DNA from: Symbiodinium microadriaticum
Taxonomy: Eukaryota > Sar > Dinophyceae > Suessiales > Symbiodiniaceae
NCBI GenBank assembly: GCA_001939145.1
Contig: LSRX01000697.1
Location: 67,712 to 131,711, forward strand
Direction: 5' to 3'
Length of the DNA: 64,000 bases
Shown: positions 43,901 to 56,097 of the stretch, in pieces
Position numbering within the stretch: the first letter of the stretch is position 1
How the letters are laid out: the number at the start of each line of letters is the position of its first letter
Notes under the pieces: model-generated
Seen by the model: the letters and a program-made list of their open reading frames with translations, nothing else
Database searches by the model: none
What the model was told of the DNA's origin: nothing
Program-made: the position numbers and the translations under genes

Positions 43901-46900
43901 GCCGAAAAGCTATGACGTGGTTGGACGGCTGAGACTTAAACGGTCAGAAGCGAGGTCACCAACGCGCGCTGGACCTTGCGGAGAGCGAGAATCGGTGGCT
44001 GAAGCAGCAGTTGGCTGAGCTTGCTGGCATGCATTCGTAGCACGCTGACCGCTGTTCGTGTTTCCCAAGTTGATCTTTGAGCAGCATTGTGGAACAAAAT
44101 CTCAGCCAGGCCAATCTACTCTTGACAAACGGATGACGATGTGAAAACTAGACTGACTACACGAATTGTGCACGTAGCCAGCCTCGAGGCTTGCCAGCAG
44201 CGGTGCAAGGGCAGGGATCGCCGAGAGCCTCGAGCGAATGCTCCTTGGCAGTGTCTTGACTTGGTATGCTTCCTGCGCCGGGTGCACGCGATCGAAGCTC
44301 AGCTGTTGGACTTTGGGCGAATCCTTGTCTTGTCTGTTTATTCAGCATGTGCTGTTCTCGAAGATGCAGTGGACAATTGCAAAGCCCGCCAAATAGAAGT
44401 GAGCACCCTCAGCGCCTCAGTTGTGAACCGCCGTATTTGAATCGGTGGTGCTTGAGTCGTCTTGCTAGAATGCTTGCATCCGCAGCATGAGCATGGCTTT
44501 GCCGGTGCTCATAGAAACATGCACACGTGGCGGGAGCCCTACATGGAAGTACCGTAGAGCACTCACTCTCATTATCCGGAGCTCAGTATACTTTTTTCGT
44601 GCCGTCAGCACATCCACATGAAGTGCTGCCCCTGGTTTTTCCTTCCATGCACTTCTTCTTCGACCTCCGCCTGCCGGCTGATCCAAGCGTTTTTCATACC
44701 CCGTGACCGAAAACGCTCCAGTTCCAAACTGCACGTATGCATCTTTGTGGCTTCAACTTGAAGCTTGTGTGATTTACATGACTTGCGCTTTTTGCCGAGG
44801 CAACGCCGCACAGAGCAGCTACGGCACGACATCGGCGTGCGGCGAGGTACCCCTGCAGCCTTTCGACTCTGGACGTGTACAGACCCAAGACAGGATTTAC
44901 AAGACAACAGTAGCTGAGTGATAGAAAGACTACTAGTGGCATAGCCTTGCTCTGGATGAGACGGAGAGAGACATCCCTTGCTTCGCCGCCACTTCAGCTC
45001 TGAGCCCGTGCCGCGCAGATGACTGCAGCAGGCAAACATGCTTCGTGGCTTTATGGAGAGAGTCGGTGTGACGCAGGATCCGCTTGTAGATGCGCTTCCA
45101 AGGCTTGCGCGGAGAATGGCGTAACAAGCCGGACAAAGCGGCAGAAGGCCGGGGACAGCAGAATACAGAGTAACATGATTTAACATGACACGCTCTTCAG
45201 TGTGTGCGGCTTTGCAGGCCAACTCATGTGGCCAAAGTCAAGAGGTCGACTCCTGGCCTGTAGTGCGACAGAGCCTTGTGTTGTGGAGACCGAGCTGCTC
45301 ACCACAGAGTTTCGACTTGACGCCAAGACATGGCTCGATTCTGAGTCAGACCTGCTTCGCAAGGAAGGGCAAAGAGATGTGGGCTTCAAGCTGGCGGGTG
45401 AGCTCGGCCAGCTGGTTGGCAAGGCTGGTGATTGGATCTTGAGGGGTAAGGCAGCCAGCTCGAAGCTGCCCGCACAGGGCTTCCTTGAGTTGTCGCCCCT
45501 GCCTTGGGCTCCTTGCCAGCAATCAGCCTGAGTAGGCACAAGTGCGAAACCACGTCGTCTCTTGTGCAAAGGTTTGGGAGTTGATATCCTTCGTTGAGGA
45601 AATGTATGACCTCCACCACGAGGAAGCTTTTTTTTGCCAGCGTCGCACCGGCTGCAGTGGGCATCCGGCTTGCCAAATCCCCTCAGTTCTTGTAGGAGGT
45701 TGAGCGTCAGCTGGAGAAGCTGCGAGACATTTGGCACCTGGGACGCACTGTGAGCCGAGAGTTGCTGAAGGTCTCTGGCCCCGTTGACGCCCTGTGTTCG
45801 TGCCAGCAGCCGCTGCTGGGTCGATTCAGGCACCGCGGCGATCGCCCTGGTGGCGAAGCCGCAGAGGAAGTAACACGGTGCTTGTGGGCCAAAGGCGGGT
45901 ACCGGGAACTGCACGGACTAGCGGAGTCAGGAGGGCATGAAGTCCGCGTTTATTGTCGATTTGCTGATTGCTGGTGGAGGTGTTGCTGTCTACTGTCCAC
46001 CACCGTCAGAAGAAGAAGAGGTCACCGGATTCTCTCGAGTTCAGCTTGCATCGGGATGTAAGTGATATTGGAACCGCTGCACTGCTGCCGCTGTGTCGGA
46101 TATCGAACAAAAGCCCTTTTGTGCAGGCGCCTTGGTCCAACAGTGGCCCTCGCTTCTATGTCTCCGTCACGAAGGCCATTTTCCTGCAATGGTAGCAAGA
46201 GAGCGCAGAGAGACTCGGAGAGCATCCGAAAGTCCTCGATGCCGACTTGCCAGGCCGCCTGGGAGCGGTTTCCCGTCGGCGCTCCAGCGCCACCGAAGGC
46301 TTTGCGAAGGTTGCTCTGGCCACACGAGGTCGGGGAAATCGCGCTGGAGAGCTGTGTGTTCTCTGGTCCTTTTTTGCGTGCAGCCTTTGTGCAGATTGCA
46401 CCTTCGTGATTGAGGCCGACCGTGCACTCTCCAAGGAGGGCTCCTGGCCGAATCTCATTCGAGGCAGACAGAGTGACAGTGCGTCCGACGGTCCCGATGC
46501 GAGAAATTTGGGAGCCTGCGGTTCGGGCTGCCCTGCAAGGGAGATACTCACCACAACCACCACCACCACCACCACCACCACCACCACCACCACCAGCACC
46601 ACCACCAGCACCACCACCAGCACCGACGGAGTTCTTAAGTCTGGTAAAGCTTCGGAGTTTCAAGATAGATGGTGGGTTCTGGAAAGTTAGGGCCCCGTTT
46701 AGGTCCCCAAGATAGTGCGGTACCCTTTTGCAAAAAAAGAACCCTAACACATGGTGGGTTCTGGAAATTTAGGGCGCCCTGGTTTTGGGGTGCCGACCCT
46801 AAACCCTCAAGTTCAACTGTGGCCCCGCATCTTCCAGAAGAGAAATGGAGGCATGGCAGCTTCCGGAGATCTTACACCCNTACATACCTACATACCTACA

Positions 46901-49900
46901 TACCTACATACCTACATACATACATGCATACAGGCCTGGGGTGGGCCTTGGCGCCACCACGCAGCAGTCCACAGGCGCAAGCGTACTTGCGCTCGTGCGT
47001 GTTTGCAACGGGTCTGAAAGTAGAAAGTCGCACGCAGGCACTACATGCAGATATCTGGGGCAATGATCGACCCCGCATCGAGTCTGCATCTGGCTGTAGC
47101 GCACTTGGCGAAGGGACGTATGATGGCTCTAGCAGCATTGTCCTTTGGATGGTGCCGGGTACGAGGCAAATCTGCGCTAGCAGTGGATTTTCATGATCCT
47201 TGGTCCAGCCGCAGTATCACAAGCACCTGCATGAGGTCCTGGCCGCGTGCGCTTTCATCACATTCTGTGGAAGCGGCAAGGATCACTCTGCAACACGTGC
47301 CTCGGCACGAACCGTGTTAAGTTGTGTCTCTCCATGAGCTTCGTGGGACACGTTCGGATTTCCGCACTCCTCTTCTTTCGCGACCGTTTGTCGTTCTTTT
47401 GCGGGAGTAGGTTGTTGATGCCGTTTCATACTACTTGCGCTGAACCTTGCAACTTGAAGCCTCATGGGGAGCAGTGTTTGAGGCAAATCGTGCCGGGCGC
47501 GTTCACGGACGGAGAGACTTGGGAGGAGCACTACACGATCCATGGCAGCAAAACGCACCAAATCCTCCTCGAAGAGCTGAATTCAGAGCCCGGAGTGTGA
47601 GAAGGCAAATGACGACTGCCAGTGCCCCTTGCCTGCTGGTTGACAACGAGGCATCAGCATGCCCTCGCTGTTGCACGAGTTGTGGCTCTTTTTTGCTGCT
47701 GTCGCAGGTCTTGCATCGGGGAGCTGCCAATCCAAGCAGGAACTGGGTGAGCACCTGCTCGATCGAGCTGTGCACCCGCACAGGCATCTTGAAAGCACAG
47801 GCTAACTCAAGCAGCGTGGTGCTATGTGGCGCCACTGCTTCTCGTCCAACCTCGTCATCGCCACGCCTCCACCTCCATCTTTCCCCGGCCATGTTTTGAA
47901 TCTCAGTTGTGCTGATCTTGTCTTTTCAAGCCTCTTGCTTGTATCATGGTCCTTTCCAGTAGTTAGCCTTGCCATTGTTGTAGAATGTCGGTGTCGGCAG
48001 TGGCGGTAGTTTCATTTGTCCAATTTGCAAATGACTTTTCATCGACTTCTGGTCGTCGGAGATCGCATCTTCGAACATGCGATGGATCTGCAGAAGTGAT
48101 TCATGTTCCGTCACCTGCCTGGTTGTCGTTGGTGCTGTGTGTAAAGTTCTGCAGTAGTAGAATTCTGCACGGAAGCTCTCTTAGGCTGCTGGAGCAATGG
48201 GGATGTTCCAAGGATATGAGGAGGTGTGGAAAGAGAGTTCGGAGAATGATGGCGTGTACCGCATGCTGCCGATCTGCTGGAGTGGATAGCCCCGGCGCCG
48301 CTCCTCCAAACCCCCAGGCGCTGTAGGGGCGGCGNTGGGAAGATAGGAGTTAAGGGGTAATTGCTCCGGACTTGTCGATGGTCTTCGAGATCTTAGTACC
48401 TGGCCATGACGTGGCTTCAGGTGGAACGCGTACGGGATCGCCAAATACCTCTGCCACAAGGTGGGCATCTTACTGCATTCAAGAAAGCATGCACTAATAT
48501 GCCTTCTTGCTCGCATGAAGTCTCTGCAAAGGCCATGCAGTGCTCAGAGCTGAGAAGCTGCGTTTCTAACTTATCATACTGAAAGACGTACTCCGCGTCG
48601 CAAGGACGAGCAACATGCAGTTCGAAGCTGCCCTGCAGTGCGATCCAATAGTCAAGAAAGTGTCGTGTGGCCGCTCAAAGCGCTGCACTGGCCATTTTTG
48701 TCGGGTGCATTCAAGAGCTGTGTCTCCATTTAGCTCGATGTTGGGGAATGATAGCCGCCGATAGCCTCATCACATTGCTCGTTGGGGCGCTTGGAGACTG
48801 CAGTTTGTTTCCCAAGCATCCGTGCAGATTAAGTGGACGCTGCGGGCGTCAAGCCAACTGGTACTAGGTGACGTGTGATCCTGGGTTTCGTGGCAGCCCG
48901 AGCTGTTGCTGCAAACTCTCTGAGTCAGTCGACGCAGTCTAGACTCTAGACGAAGGCTAGGTGTCTCTGGGTGCCTTTTAGGCTGACTCGGGGAAGCTAC
49001 ATTTGGGACGATGTGTAAGACTGCAGGATACGAAAACTTTCGCGCTGCAAGTAGGTTTGATGGAAAGCTTAAGGTGATCGGAAGGGGCTCGGCCTCTGCA
49101 GCTAGGGCCAGGGTTTAGGTTCAGAGGTTTCAGAGCAGGTAGCTGATTCAGTGATATCCAAGCCTGACTTGAGCTTGGAGGCATCCTGCTGACTGCATAG
49201 CTCATTCTTAGGCAGTGCCCTTCGGGAGGGAAATCGCAGCTAATGGCTTGCGTGGCTCACGGTGATCACGCAAAACTACGCAAAACTACGCAAAACCAAA
49301 TGCGACAGAAGAGTCCATGTCGTTGTCGCATACCGTGTCCTCCAAATCGTCTATGCAGTCTCTCGTTTCTCGTTAGGTGTTACCTGGCAGCAACACCGCA
49401 CGACATCGCAAAGCTTTTTCGCCCTTCTGCCTGATTTGAGGCACCACGGGGGAGTGAGCCTACGTGAGCAGTTGCCTCTGCTGTACGCTGTCTCACCGAG
49501 GTTCTCAGAAGCCAAAAAGGAGGTGCAGAAATCGTCTTCACCTTCGCTCCCGCCAGTGTACCACATGGGTCTCAGAGTCTCAGCCGCGGTCGCCGCTCGT
49601 CGCCGCAGTTTCTGGCTCCCAGTTAGGGGGTCTTCGGGGCCTTAGGGGCCGCCTTGAGCGGCCGGGCGCGGAGGGGCCCAGAGCCGGAGCGCCACAGTGC
49701 AAGGCCGCTTTGGGATCATCAGAGGTGAAAGCAGGGAGGGGCGGAAGGATGTGGAAGGGCAAAAAAGGTCATTGGCCACTGGCTTCGGGGGGAGCACCAC
49801 TCCACCTGTGAGGTTGTCCATACTCTGCACTGTGGTTAGACGCCAGGCATAGCATCACAAGAAGTCCCTTCGTGGCTCATCTCCACTTTTGCTGAGGGCC

Positions 49901-52900
49901 TGGGCGTGGACCTTCACATGAATGGCGGCAGCGAAGCTTCTGCCTAAGAATTTGAGAGCAGGTGAGAATGTAGCAGGAAGCATTTGGATTGGCTAATGTT
50001 CCGCATTGTCGCATGGCTGTTGTCCCTGCAGCACTTCCGCGTTGACAATCTGCCAGGCCAACCATCAATGCTCACATACCGAAGACGGACATTGTCACCC
50101 GCCATAAGGCAGGTTCCCAGCACCCATCGCATATCTGATTTGGTTGAAAGATGTGCATTTTCGTCTGTTCTGCTTCTCTGCCAGTGCCTTCCTCCCTCAT
50201 GATTCGTGCCGGTTCCTTTCGCTCCACTCGCTGCCGCAAAAGAATGTTTGTTTAGGTACCGACCATGACACACCCGTGCCCAACTCCCTTTCTGGTCAGG
50301 TGATCCGCTTCGGTACGACGAGAAAGGCCTTCAATTTGTCCTGCACGTCGATACTTGCCGAAAGCTGGGGATTGGAGATGTGGTTTATCACATGGCGTAT
50401 CTGAATCTGGTATAATCAGCATAATCTTACATTCGAAGATGCAGTGAATAGGGCGAAGTCGAAGTACTTACAAGGCTCGTTGCCCAGCCCTGGAAGGCTC
50501 CCACAGAGCAAGAAGCCAAGCTCTATGCCTACCTCCACCAGCGGGCCGACCTCAAGGTGGGCCTTCGACTGTGGTGTTACTCTGGAAGCTTCTCTTCGAG
50601 ACCCGGGCAAGTACTGTGAATCGCCAGCTTGCGATGCTGTGTCATATTGCAATTGTCTTTTCATGGGAGACAATCGTCACATGTGGTCGCTCAGGTTTCT
50701 AGGGGGAGCATCCCTGTCGGCTTCTACTCATGCATGTTCCTCGACGAGGGTTGCAGCCTTATCCAGAACCCTACGCTCTTGCTGAGAGAAAGCGCAATCC
50801 ACTGAGGTCAACCCCTGTACTTGGAGACCCGCTTCGGAGGCATTGATGATGATGGCGAGCCTGTGGGACCTCAATACCAGGCGCTGGATGGTCGTGCTGC
50901 GCTTTTTGTTGACGGTTTTCTTTGTAGAGCTCGGTGAGGTTAGTTGGAAAGCTGAGAAAGAGGTGATGCTTGGCTGATCTTGGCTGCTCATGCATCTATG
51001 AAGGGCAAGCCGCAAACCAAGCCATCGGCCTACTTATAACCCAAACCATGCGCAGGTGCAGCATGTCCTTGCTTCATGTCAGTCGCCACACGCGTTTCAT
51101 CAGGAAGGTGGAGCATGAAAGCCAGGCGACAGGTTAACTGATGGACGGCAAGCTCCTGATAGTGTTGCCACCTAGTCAGGAAATCACTCCCAAAACAAGC
51201 AGTTCATTCGAAAGCCCGTCAAATTCCTGCAATATCCTGCCATATCTGCCACTTGTGTGTAGTGACAAAGCCGAGGATTCCGCCCCTGGACAGCCTGAGC
51301 GACGGGTGCGCTCGGATGTACTTTCCTGTGCATTTCTGCGAGTGAGATGATCATGTCATTTGCGCTTTGCATCACCGCTGCCAGTAGCCTCTAGCTGATT
51401 CATAGATGGCCACTCTTTCACAGCTTACATCGACAGCTGAGATCCTGTAAATCCAACAGGCAGCCTCGACGTGGCAAGGCCAACGAAGTTTCCCGACTAA
51501 CTTCCAAACTGTGCTTTTCATTGACCCCTAAACCCTGAAGGCCCTAAACCCTAAACTCTAAACGCTAAACCGGCCCTCACCGAAGATCGACAACAGCAGA
51601 AATGTGGACTCCATCCGCCGAGCCGTGATCGGTGCTTAGCTGCCATACATGGTGGTGCCGTGCTTAGCACGCGTGCACGTTCTGTGTGATCTGTTCTTAT
51701 GTGACTGACTGAAGGAATGCATGTACGTACGTACGTAGTACGCATGTTTGCCTGCATGCTTGCATTTGTGTACATGTGTATGTGTGCATAAGAAGGCACA
51801 TAGACTTACATATACGCAGGGGAGCTTGTCACATCCGGTTGTGATATTCAACAATGAGGTGCCAAAGAGCAAGCATGTGAAAAGGCAGGCGCCCTGGCCC
51901 TAGCGGAGCTTAGTAGTTGGACTGGTCGACAAAATGAGATGCGCACGACAGGTTTGCAAGCAACAGTACGAGCCATGTGAAGGCATTGTGGCTACATGAC
52001 AACTCTGAGGCCAAGCGCCGTGTTTGCCCGGTCTGCCTCGGCTGCTCTCGTCTTTTGCTTCGGGAGCGCCTTCACAGGCAAGCACGTCGTGGACATGCCT
52101 TGTGCGTTCTTGGTTGGATGTGAGAAGGTGGATGTTACCGCAACATACGTGCTGGCACGGTCTCCACAGCGCACCTGAAAGACGAGGCTCTTCAGGGATA
52201 CATCCTTACAGTTGAAGACGGGCGTAGAAGGATGGGCTGCAAGGAGCCAGCTGTGGAGACGGTGCCCGGCATGGCAGGCGGGACACTGCAAAAGTAAATC
52301 GACTGTTTGTGCCGTGGCCTTCGTTTCAAAGCTCGTGCGCTTGCAGAGGTCTAGCACCTGCAGAAGCAGAGGCCGGCGTCATCCAATCTTCTGCACCCTT
52401 GGTCCCTACACTAGGAGCTCATCACCCTGATTCCGCCAGCTGCGTGATTGAAGGAACCGTGCATGTGAGGACTAATTTCACGCGTTCTAACCTGTCGGCA
52501 GGATGCGCATAACTGTCGTGGGCGTGGAAGTCTCCTTGCAGTTTGGTGGCCGGTTGTTGGTGCAGGTGGTCGGGGAGAACAGCTCCAGGGCCATCCGACT
52601 GCTTTACTCAGAAGGCCGGTACTGTGATGTCGTGTGTTTACAGCATCGCAGTGGACATTGCTACTGTAGACATTATTCTAGTGTGGCGGAGCCAAGCGTG
52701 ATCACATGTGATGTGAACGGATATGTTTTCCTTCGAGGAACATGCGAGACATTGCGGCATTCACCGAAATTATTGATCTACCAAGCTTGGTAGAACTTTA
52801 TTACAACTGAGGAGGAGTTGGGGTGGAGCAAAGCTGGCCCTGTCAGGGACGGCACGTTCTAATCTAGATTGTTGCTACGAAACTCAGACAGCAGCAGAGA

Positions 52901-53078
52901 GAGTGCATGTGTGCGTGCGCGTGTGTGTGTGTGTGTGTAAAGATCTTAATTCGTCGCCAAGTCTGCACTGCACGTGTGCAACTACCGTAGGATTTGGAGA
53001 TCGCAGTCTGCATGCCAGCACAATGGTGGCAGTGCAAGATCAAGCCTTTGCTGCTGCTGCTGGCGCTGCCGCTGCTGG

Positions 53079-53132
<54 letters not shown>

Positions 53133-56097
53133 AGCTGCAGCACCGTATAGACATGTAAATTTTGGACTAGCTTTCAGGTTAGATCAGGTGCTTGGTCTTG
53201 ATCACTGTGTCGTGAGAACCTCCATGTGACAAGGCCTGCAGACCTTCCAGGCAACACTGGAGAAGCTGCAGGCTTGTCGTGCAGTTGTCCTGTGTGTCGG
53301 AGATGGCTGCTGGAGTCTACAACCAGCTTGCATGGTTTTAAGGGTTCCTGCAAATCAGCCGTTGCGAAGAGCTGTGGTTGGATATCCCACGCTTCTGAGA
53401 GACGAGGCAAGACTGTCAACCAATCCTCTAACACAAATGCAGCAACTTCTGAGGGTGAAGAAGCACATAAATTTGAATATCATTGACTAAGGTCAGCAGG
53501 ATAAGACAAGCATGACCTGTGTTTCGCGAAGACACACTTCGTAATGTGCCGCAGCAGCAGCATCATCATCATCAGCATCATCAGCATCATCAGCATCATC
53601 AGCATCATCAGCATCATCAGCTTCATCAGCATCATCAGCATCATCAGCATCATCAGCATCAGCATCAGCATTGTTTCGGAAATCTATGCCCGGCCAATCT
53701 CAGCTTCGTCAACATCTGACAAGAATCGACTCTGTGAAGGCAGCAAAGGCGGGAGAGGAAAGCGTACTCCAGGCAGGTGCATGTTCCCAGTTGATTGAGC
53801 TCTTGATTAACTGGGTCCTGCTCCATCCGAACCATGCCCATGATGCAGGCTACTAGTACGGAAGAGAAGAAACAAATTTAATTACGACTTAGACGTGTAG
53901 GGTCCATCACTCATTCAGTCTGGTGACTTGTTTGGGTGCAGAGGCGACGTTGAAGAATATTCCGGCTGTGATCAGCAACATCACCGAGCAGGCTATGCAG
54001 ACCCGTTCGCACTGCGGCTTTTGCTCATGCATTGTATCGAACGAATCGAAGCACTCGCTAGCCTCGGTCAGGAGATTCCGACAGATCTCGAGAGCGACTT
54101 TGAGCAGGCCAGTCCCTGCTTCTGACAGCCGCTACGAATGTCCTAAGCTTTAAGCTCCACGTAGCCGTGGGCATTCAGCACAGATGCGAGTGGCAATGGC
54201 AGGTTGGTCCCGGAAGATAATTCTTGGCTGGCCTCAAGCAAGCATCATTGAGGCTCTTGAAGCCACCACGACAATGCTGTCGCCAGCGGACATTGGCGAA
54301 GGCCAGGCCATTACGATCCATCGCAGTTAACAAGAGCGTGCCAAGTCCGGTCTTGCGCACTTCATCCACAAGCGTTTCGGAAGTAAGTTCCCAAGCTAGT
54401 TTGATAGACATGGAAGAACATGGTCGGATGCTCCTGAACAAGCAGGTCCTCTAATAGAACTGGTGGCTCCGATGGTGGTGAAGATGCCTTCGAATCTGCA
54501 GGCAATCTGACACTGGGACCCACGCTCTTCCGGCAGCTACTGCAGCTGTCTCTTGCAAGGGGCCCAGCTCCGGATCTTCAGCAAGAATGGGACCCGTTTA
54601 TAGAACACCGACTGAGGAAGCCTTGTAGTAGAGGCCTTGCAGAACCTTTATGGCCTTATGGAATCTTGTAACTGCTCCTGATCCTTCATAAGACAACCGC
54701 AGCACCGCCCGGGCGGTGGCGAACGTAGCAAAAACCACACCCAAACCCAGAAGCATTCGAAGGTGCAGCGCCTTCCCGAGATGATGCGAAGGCTCGGGCA
54801 ACTCGCCTCTTCGATGCATGTCAGCAGCCTCATGTCATTCCGGGCAGATGTCACCACGTATGAGTGTATGTACCAATCCATCAGTCAGTCAACCAGTCAA
54901 CCAGTCAACCAGTCAATCAGTCAATCAATCAATGAATCAATCAACTCAGGAGCTTCTCTACCCAAAGTCTCTGGAGGAGAAGACGGAAGTCTCGCAGGAG
55001 CTGCGATGGCCATGTCGCGCCCTGTGAGGATGTCAGCAGAAACCGCTGCCTTAGCTGAGAACTACAACCAAGTCTAGCGCTTTCAGATCGGGCTAAGAAA
55101 GGGGCTTCGTGTTTCTCATTATATTATATTATATTATATTATATTATATTATATTATATTATATTATATTATATTATATTATATTATATTATATTATATT
55201 ATATTATATTATATTATATTATATTATATTATATTATATTATATTATATTATATTATATTATATTATATTATATTATATTATATTATATTATATTATATT
55301 ATATTATATTATATTATATTATATTATATTATATTATATTATATTATATTATATTATATTATATTATATTATATTATATTATATTATATTATATTATATT
55401 ATATTATATTATATTATATTATATTATATTATATTATATTATATTATATTATATTATATTATATTATATTATATTATATTATATTATATTATATTATATT
55501 ATATTATATTATATTATATTATATTATATTATATTATATTATATTATATTATATTATATTATATTATATTATATTATATTATATTATATTATATTATATT
55601 ATATTATATTATATTATATTATATTATATTATATTATATTATATTATATTATATTATATTATATTATATTATATTATATTATATTATATTATATTATATT
55701 ATATTATATTATATTATATTATATTATATTATATTATATTATATTATATTATATTATATTATATTATATTATATGTGTGAAAATGACCTCTAAATCGAAG
55801 CAGGAGGAGCTGAAGGAGGCCCTGGAAGCCCTGGCAGAGGAGCTGAAACGAGGCCGCACGAAGCTGCAAGGTTTCGCTTGTGGCGACTCTCGGATGCCCT
55901 GACTACGCTACTGTGCAGGTGAGCTTGCAGAGTGGTCGGATGAGGACTGCACGCGGAAGCGCATCACGAGACTGATGCTTTCCTCTGTGGGGAAGCAGCG
56001 GCTAGACTTGGCGCATGAGGACTTCGCTGAAGCGCAGGACTTGATTGACCGCGGCTCGCCTGCATGCCACTTCCAGTGGATGCAGTCCAGTCGTTGA
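32079..56097 (+). CDS. Long multi-exon coiled-coil gene (or cluster of such genes), unidentified
   Basis: A series of small exons encoding charged, Gln/Glu/Arg/Leu-rich helices. It starts at ATG 32079 (MEAILKQRKDQLRVARAPGN); 32079-32172 joins 32352 in phase as LLA-EVQKRHAALSKEV. Other firm exons: 32466-32519, 33671-33780, 36197-36274 (SASLQVDVDELRAEVQRKEH), 36348-36403, 36630-36674 (EEHRDAFERQLKAEE), 36854-36910 (EMVRQQMEAQRVEMQLASE), 37775-37834 (ELAENRARCSQLHLQEARIP), 39162-39289, 39571-39656, 40425-40487, 41514-41580, about 41683-41823, 43012-43049, 43948-44026, about 45217-45420, 45696-45869, 50488-50556, 54769-54849, about 54950-55010, 55801-55870 and 55919-56097 (stop). The last two join in phase across a 48-nt intron as TKLQ-G-ELAEWSDED. 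Most exons are 40-180 nt and often phase 0-0, and donors include GT and GC. A cytoskeletal, basal-body or tethering protein would fit but no family is recognised. The exon-poor gaps 45.9-50.4 and 50.6-53.9 kb may separate two or more genes. Confidence 0.45.
34000..36190. other. Exon-free stretch with CAGA-rich low complexity and an odd 0.85-kb patch
   Basis: 34,430-34,660 and 35,930-36,070 are CAGACA/GAGACA-rich. An (AG)n run lies at about 35,031-35,053. Between 35,060 and 35,900 the composition changes and small hairpins occur (CCCCAT/ATGGGG at about 35,865-35,880). I see no gene; the patch could be an unrecognised transposon. Confidence 0.35.
37957..38450. repeat. Compound trinucleotide array, about 0.5 kb
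   Basis: CTG/CTC units, then about 25 CTA/CTACTA units, then CTN units, then a switch near 38,150 to ACG/ACC units (GACGACCACGACGAC). It is open in several frames and would encode Leu, Tyr, Thr, Asp/His or Val runs; none is accepted as coding. It lies in the intron between exons 37775-37834 and 39162-39289. Confidence 0.85.
39702..39955. repeat. (TA)n followed by AACT/ACTG tetranucleotide array
   Basis: ATATATATATATATATA at about 39,702-39,718, then about 220 nt of CTAA, CCAA and CTGA four-base units. Confidence 0.85.
39956..40380. repeat. AT-rich TAA/ACT repeats, duplicated around an N
   Basis: AATAATAAC-type units with (ACT)n cores at about 40,108-40,146 and 40,246-40,285. The single N at 40,205 separates two nearly identical segments, suggesting an unresolved assembly join. 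Confidence 0.75.
40205..40205. other. Single-N assembly gap
   Basis: N between duplicated AT-rich segments. Similar single Ns occur at 46,880 and 48,335. Confidence 0.95.
40880..40955. repeat. (TA)n dinucleotide tract
   Basis: Two long TATATA runs separated by CGAGTATG, in an intron of the coiled-coil gene. Confidence 0.85.
41980..42520. repeat. GT, TC and (GGTATA)n repeat cluster
   Basis: (TG)n at about 41,990-42,010, (TC)n at 42,073-42,089, TATA-rich DNA to 42,220, then about 300 nt of GGTATA/TATAGG hexanucleotide units with variants. Confidence 0.8.
46556..46622. repeat. (CAC)n microsatellite
   Basis: About 22 CAC/CAG units; Thr or Pro runs in forward frames and Gly or Val runs in reverse frames are artefacts. 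Confidence 0.85.
46669..46775. repeat. Repeat related to the 11,644 fold-back, with an internal direct repeat
   Basis: ATGGTGGGTTCTGGAAA occurs at 46,669-46,685 and 46,751-46,767. Between them TTAGGGCC...TTTAGGTCCC...GTGCGGTACCCTT parallels TTAGGGTC...TTTAGGTCCC...GTACGGCACCCTT in the element at 11,644-11,743. Confidence 0.5.
46881..46926. repeat. (TACATACC)n microsatellite beside an N
   Basis: Tandem TACATACC units directly right of the N at 46,880, so the true length is probably unknown. Confidence 0.75.
51528..51570 (-). repeat. Interstitial CCCTAAA telomere-like repeat
   Basis: Several CCCTAAACC units with substitutions (CCCTAAACCCTAAACTCTAA), reverse orientation of TTTAGGG. Confidence 0.6.
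52917..52940. repeat. (GT)n microsatellite
   Basis: Short GTGTGTGT run. Confidence 0.8.
53047..53142. repeat. (GCT)n trinucleotide repeat
   Basis: About 30 GCT units with a few GCC/GGC changes, ending GCAGCTGCAGC. Confidence 0.85.
53560..53670. repeat. (CATCATCAG)n nine-base repeat
   Basis: About twelve units of a 9-bp period; one CTT substitution. Confidence 0.85.
54870..54945. repeat. (TCAG/TCAACCAG)n tetranucleotide repeat
   Basis: CAGTCAACCAGTCAAC units then TCAATCAATCAA, directly before the acceptor of the exon at 54,950; part of the intron polypyrimidine region. Confidence 0.75.
55118..55774. repeat. Perfect (ATATT)n array, 657 bp
   Basis: About 131 uninterrupted pentanucleotides. 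Open in one frame as an Ile-Ile-Leu-Tyr-Tyr repeat, which is an artefact. It lies in the intron before the exon at 55,801, about 25 nt from its acceptor. Confidence 0.95.

Larger units (their letters stand above)
45870..50487. other. Mostly exon-poor DNA
   Basis: The only coding-like stretch I favour is about 47,476-47,600 (IVPGAFTDGETWEEHYTIHG followed by SKTHQILLEELNSEPG, then TGA). The rest has overlapping short frames, a CAC array, telomere-like fragments and N at 46,880 and 48,335. Confidence 0.3.

Noticed and set aside
44605..45222. 205-codon minus-strand ORF
   Set aside because: Cys/Ser/Arg-rich translation without domain, typical of shadow frames in this DNA.
45180..45914. 244-codon minus-strand ORF
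   Set aside because: It lies opposite two + strand exons with good splice sites and coiled-coil character (about 45,217-45,420 and 45,696-45,869), and its translation is Ser/Pro/Gln-rich with no domain.
51996..52357. Overlapping + and - frames near 52.1 kb, one with a signal-peptide-like start
   Set aside because: Both strands are open over the same bases and neither shows a motif, so the coding strand cannot be decided.
55109..55780. 223-codon Ile-Leu-Tyr repeat ORF
   Set aside because: Translation of the perfect ATATT array; no stop can occur in that frame.
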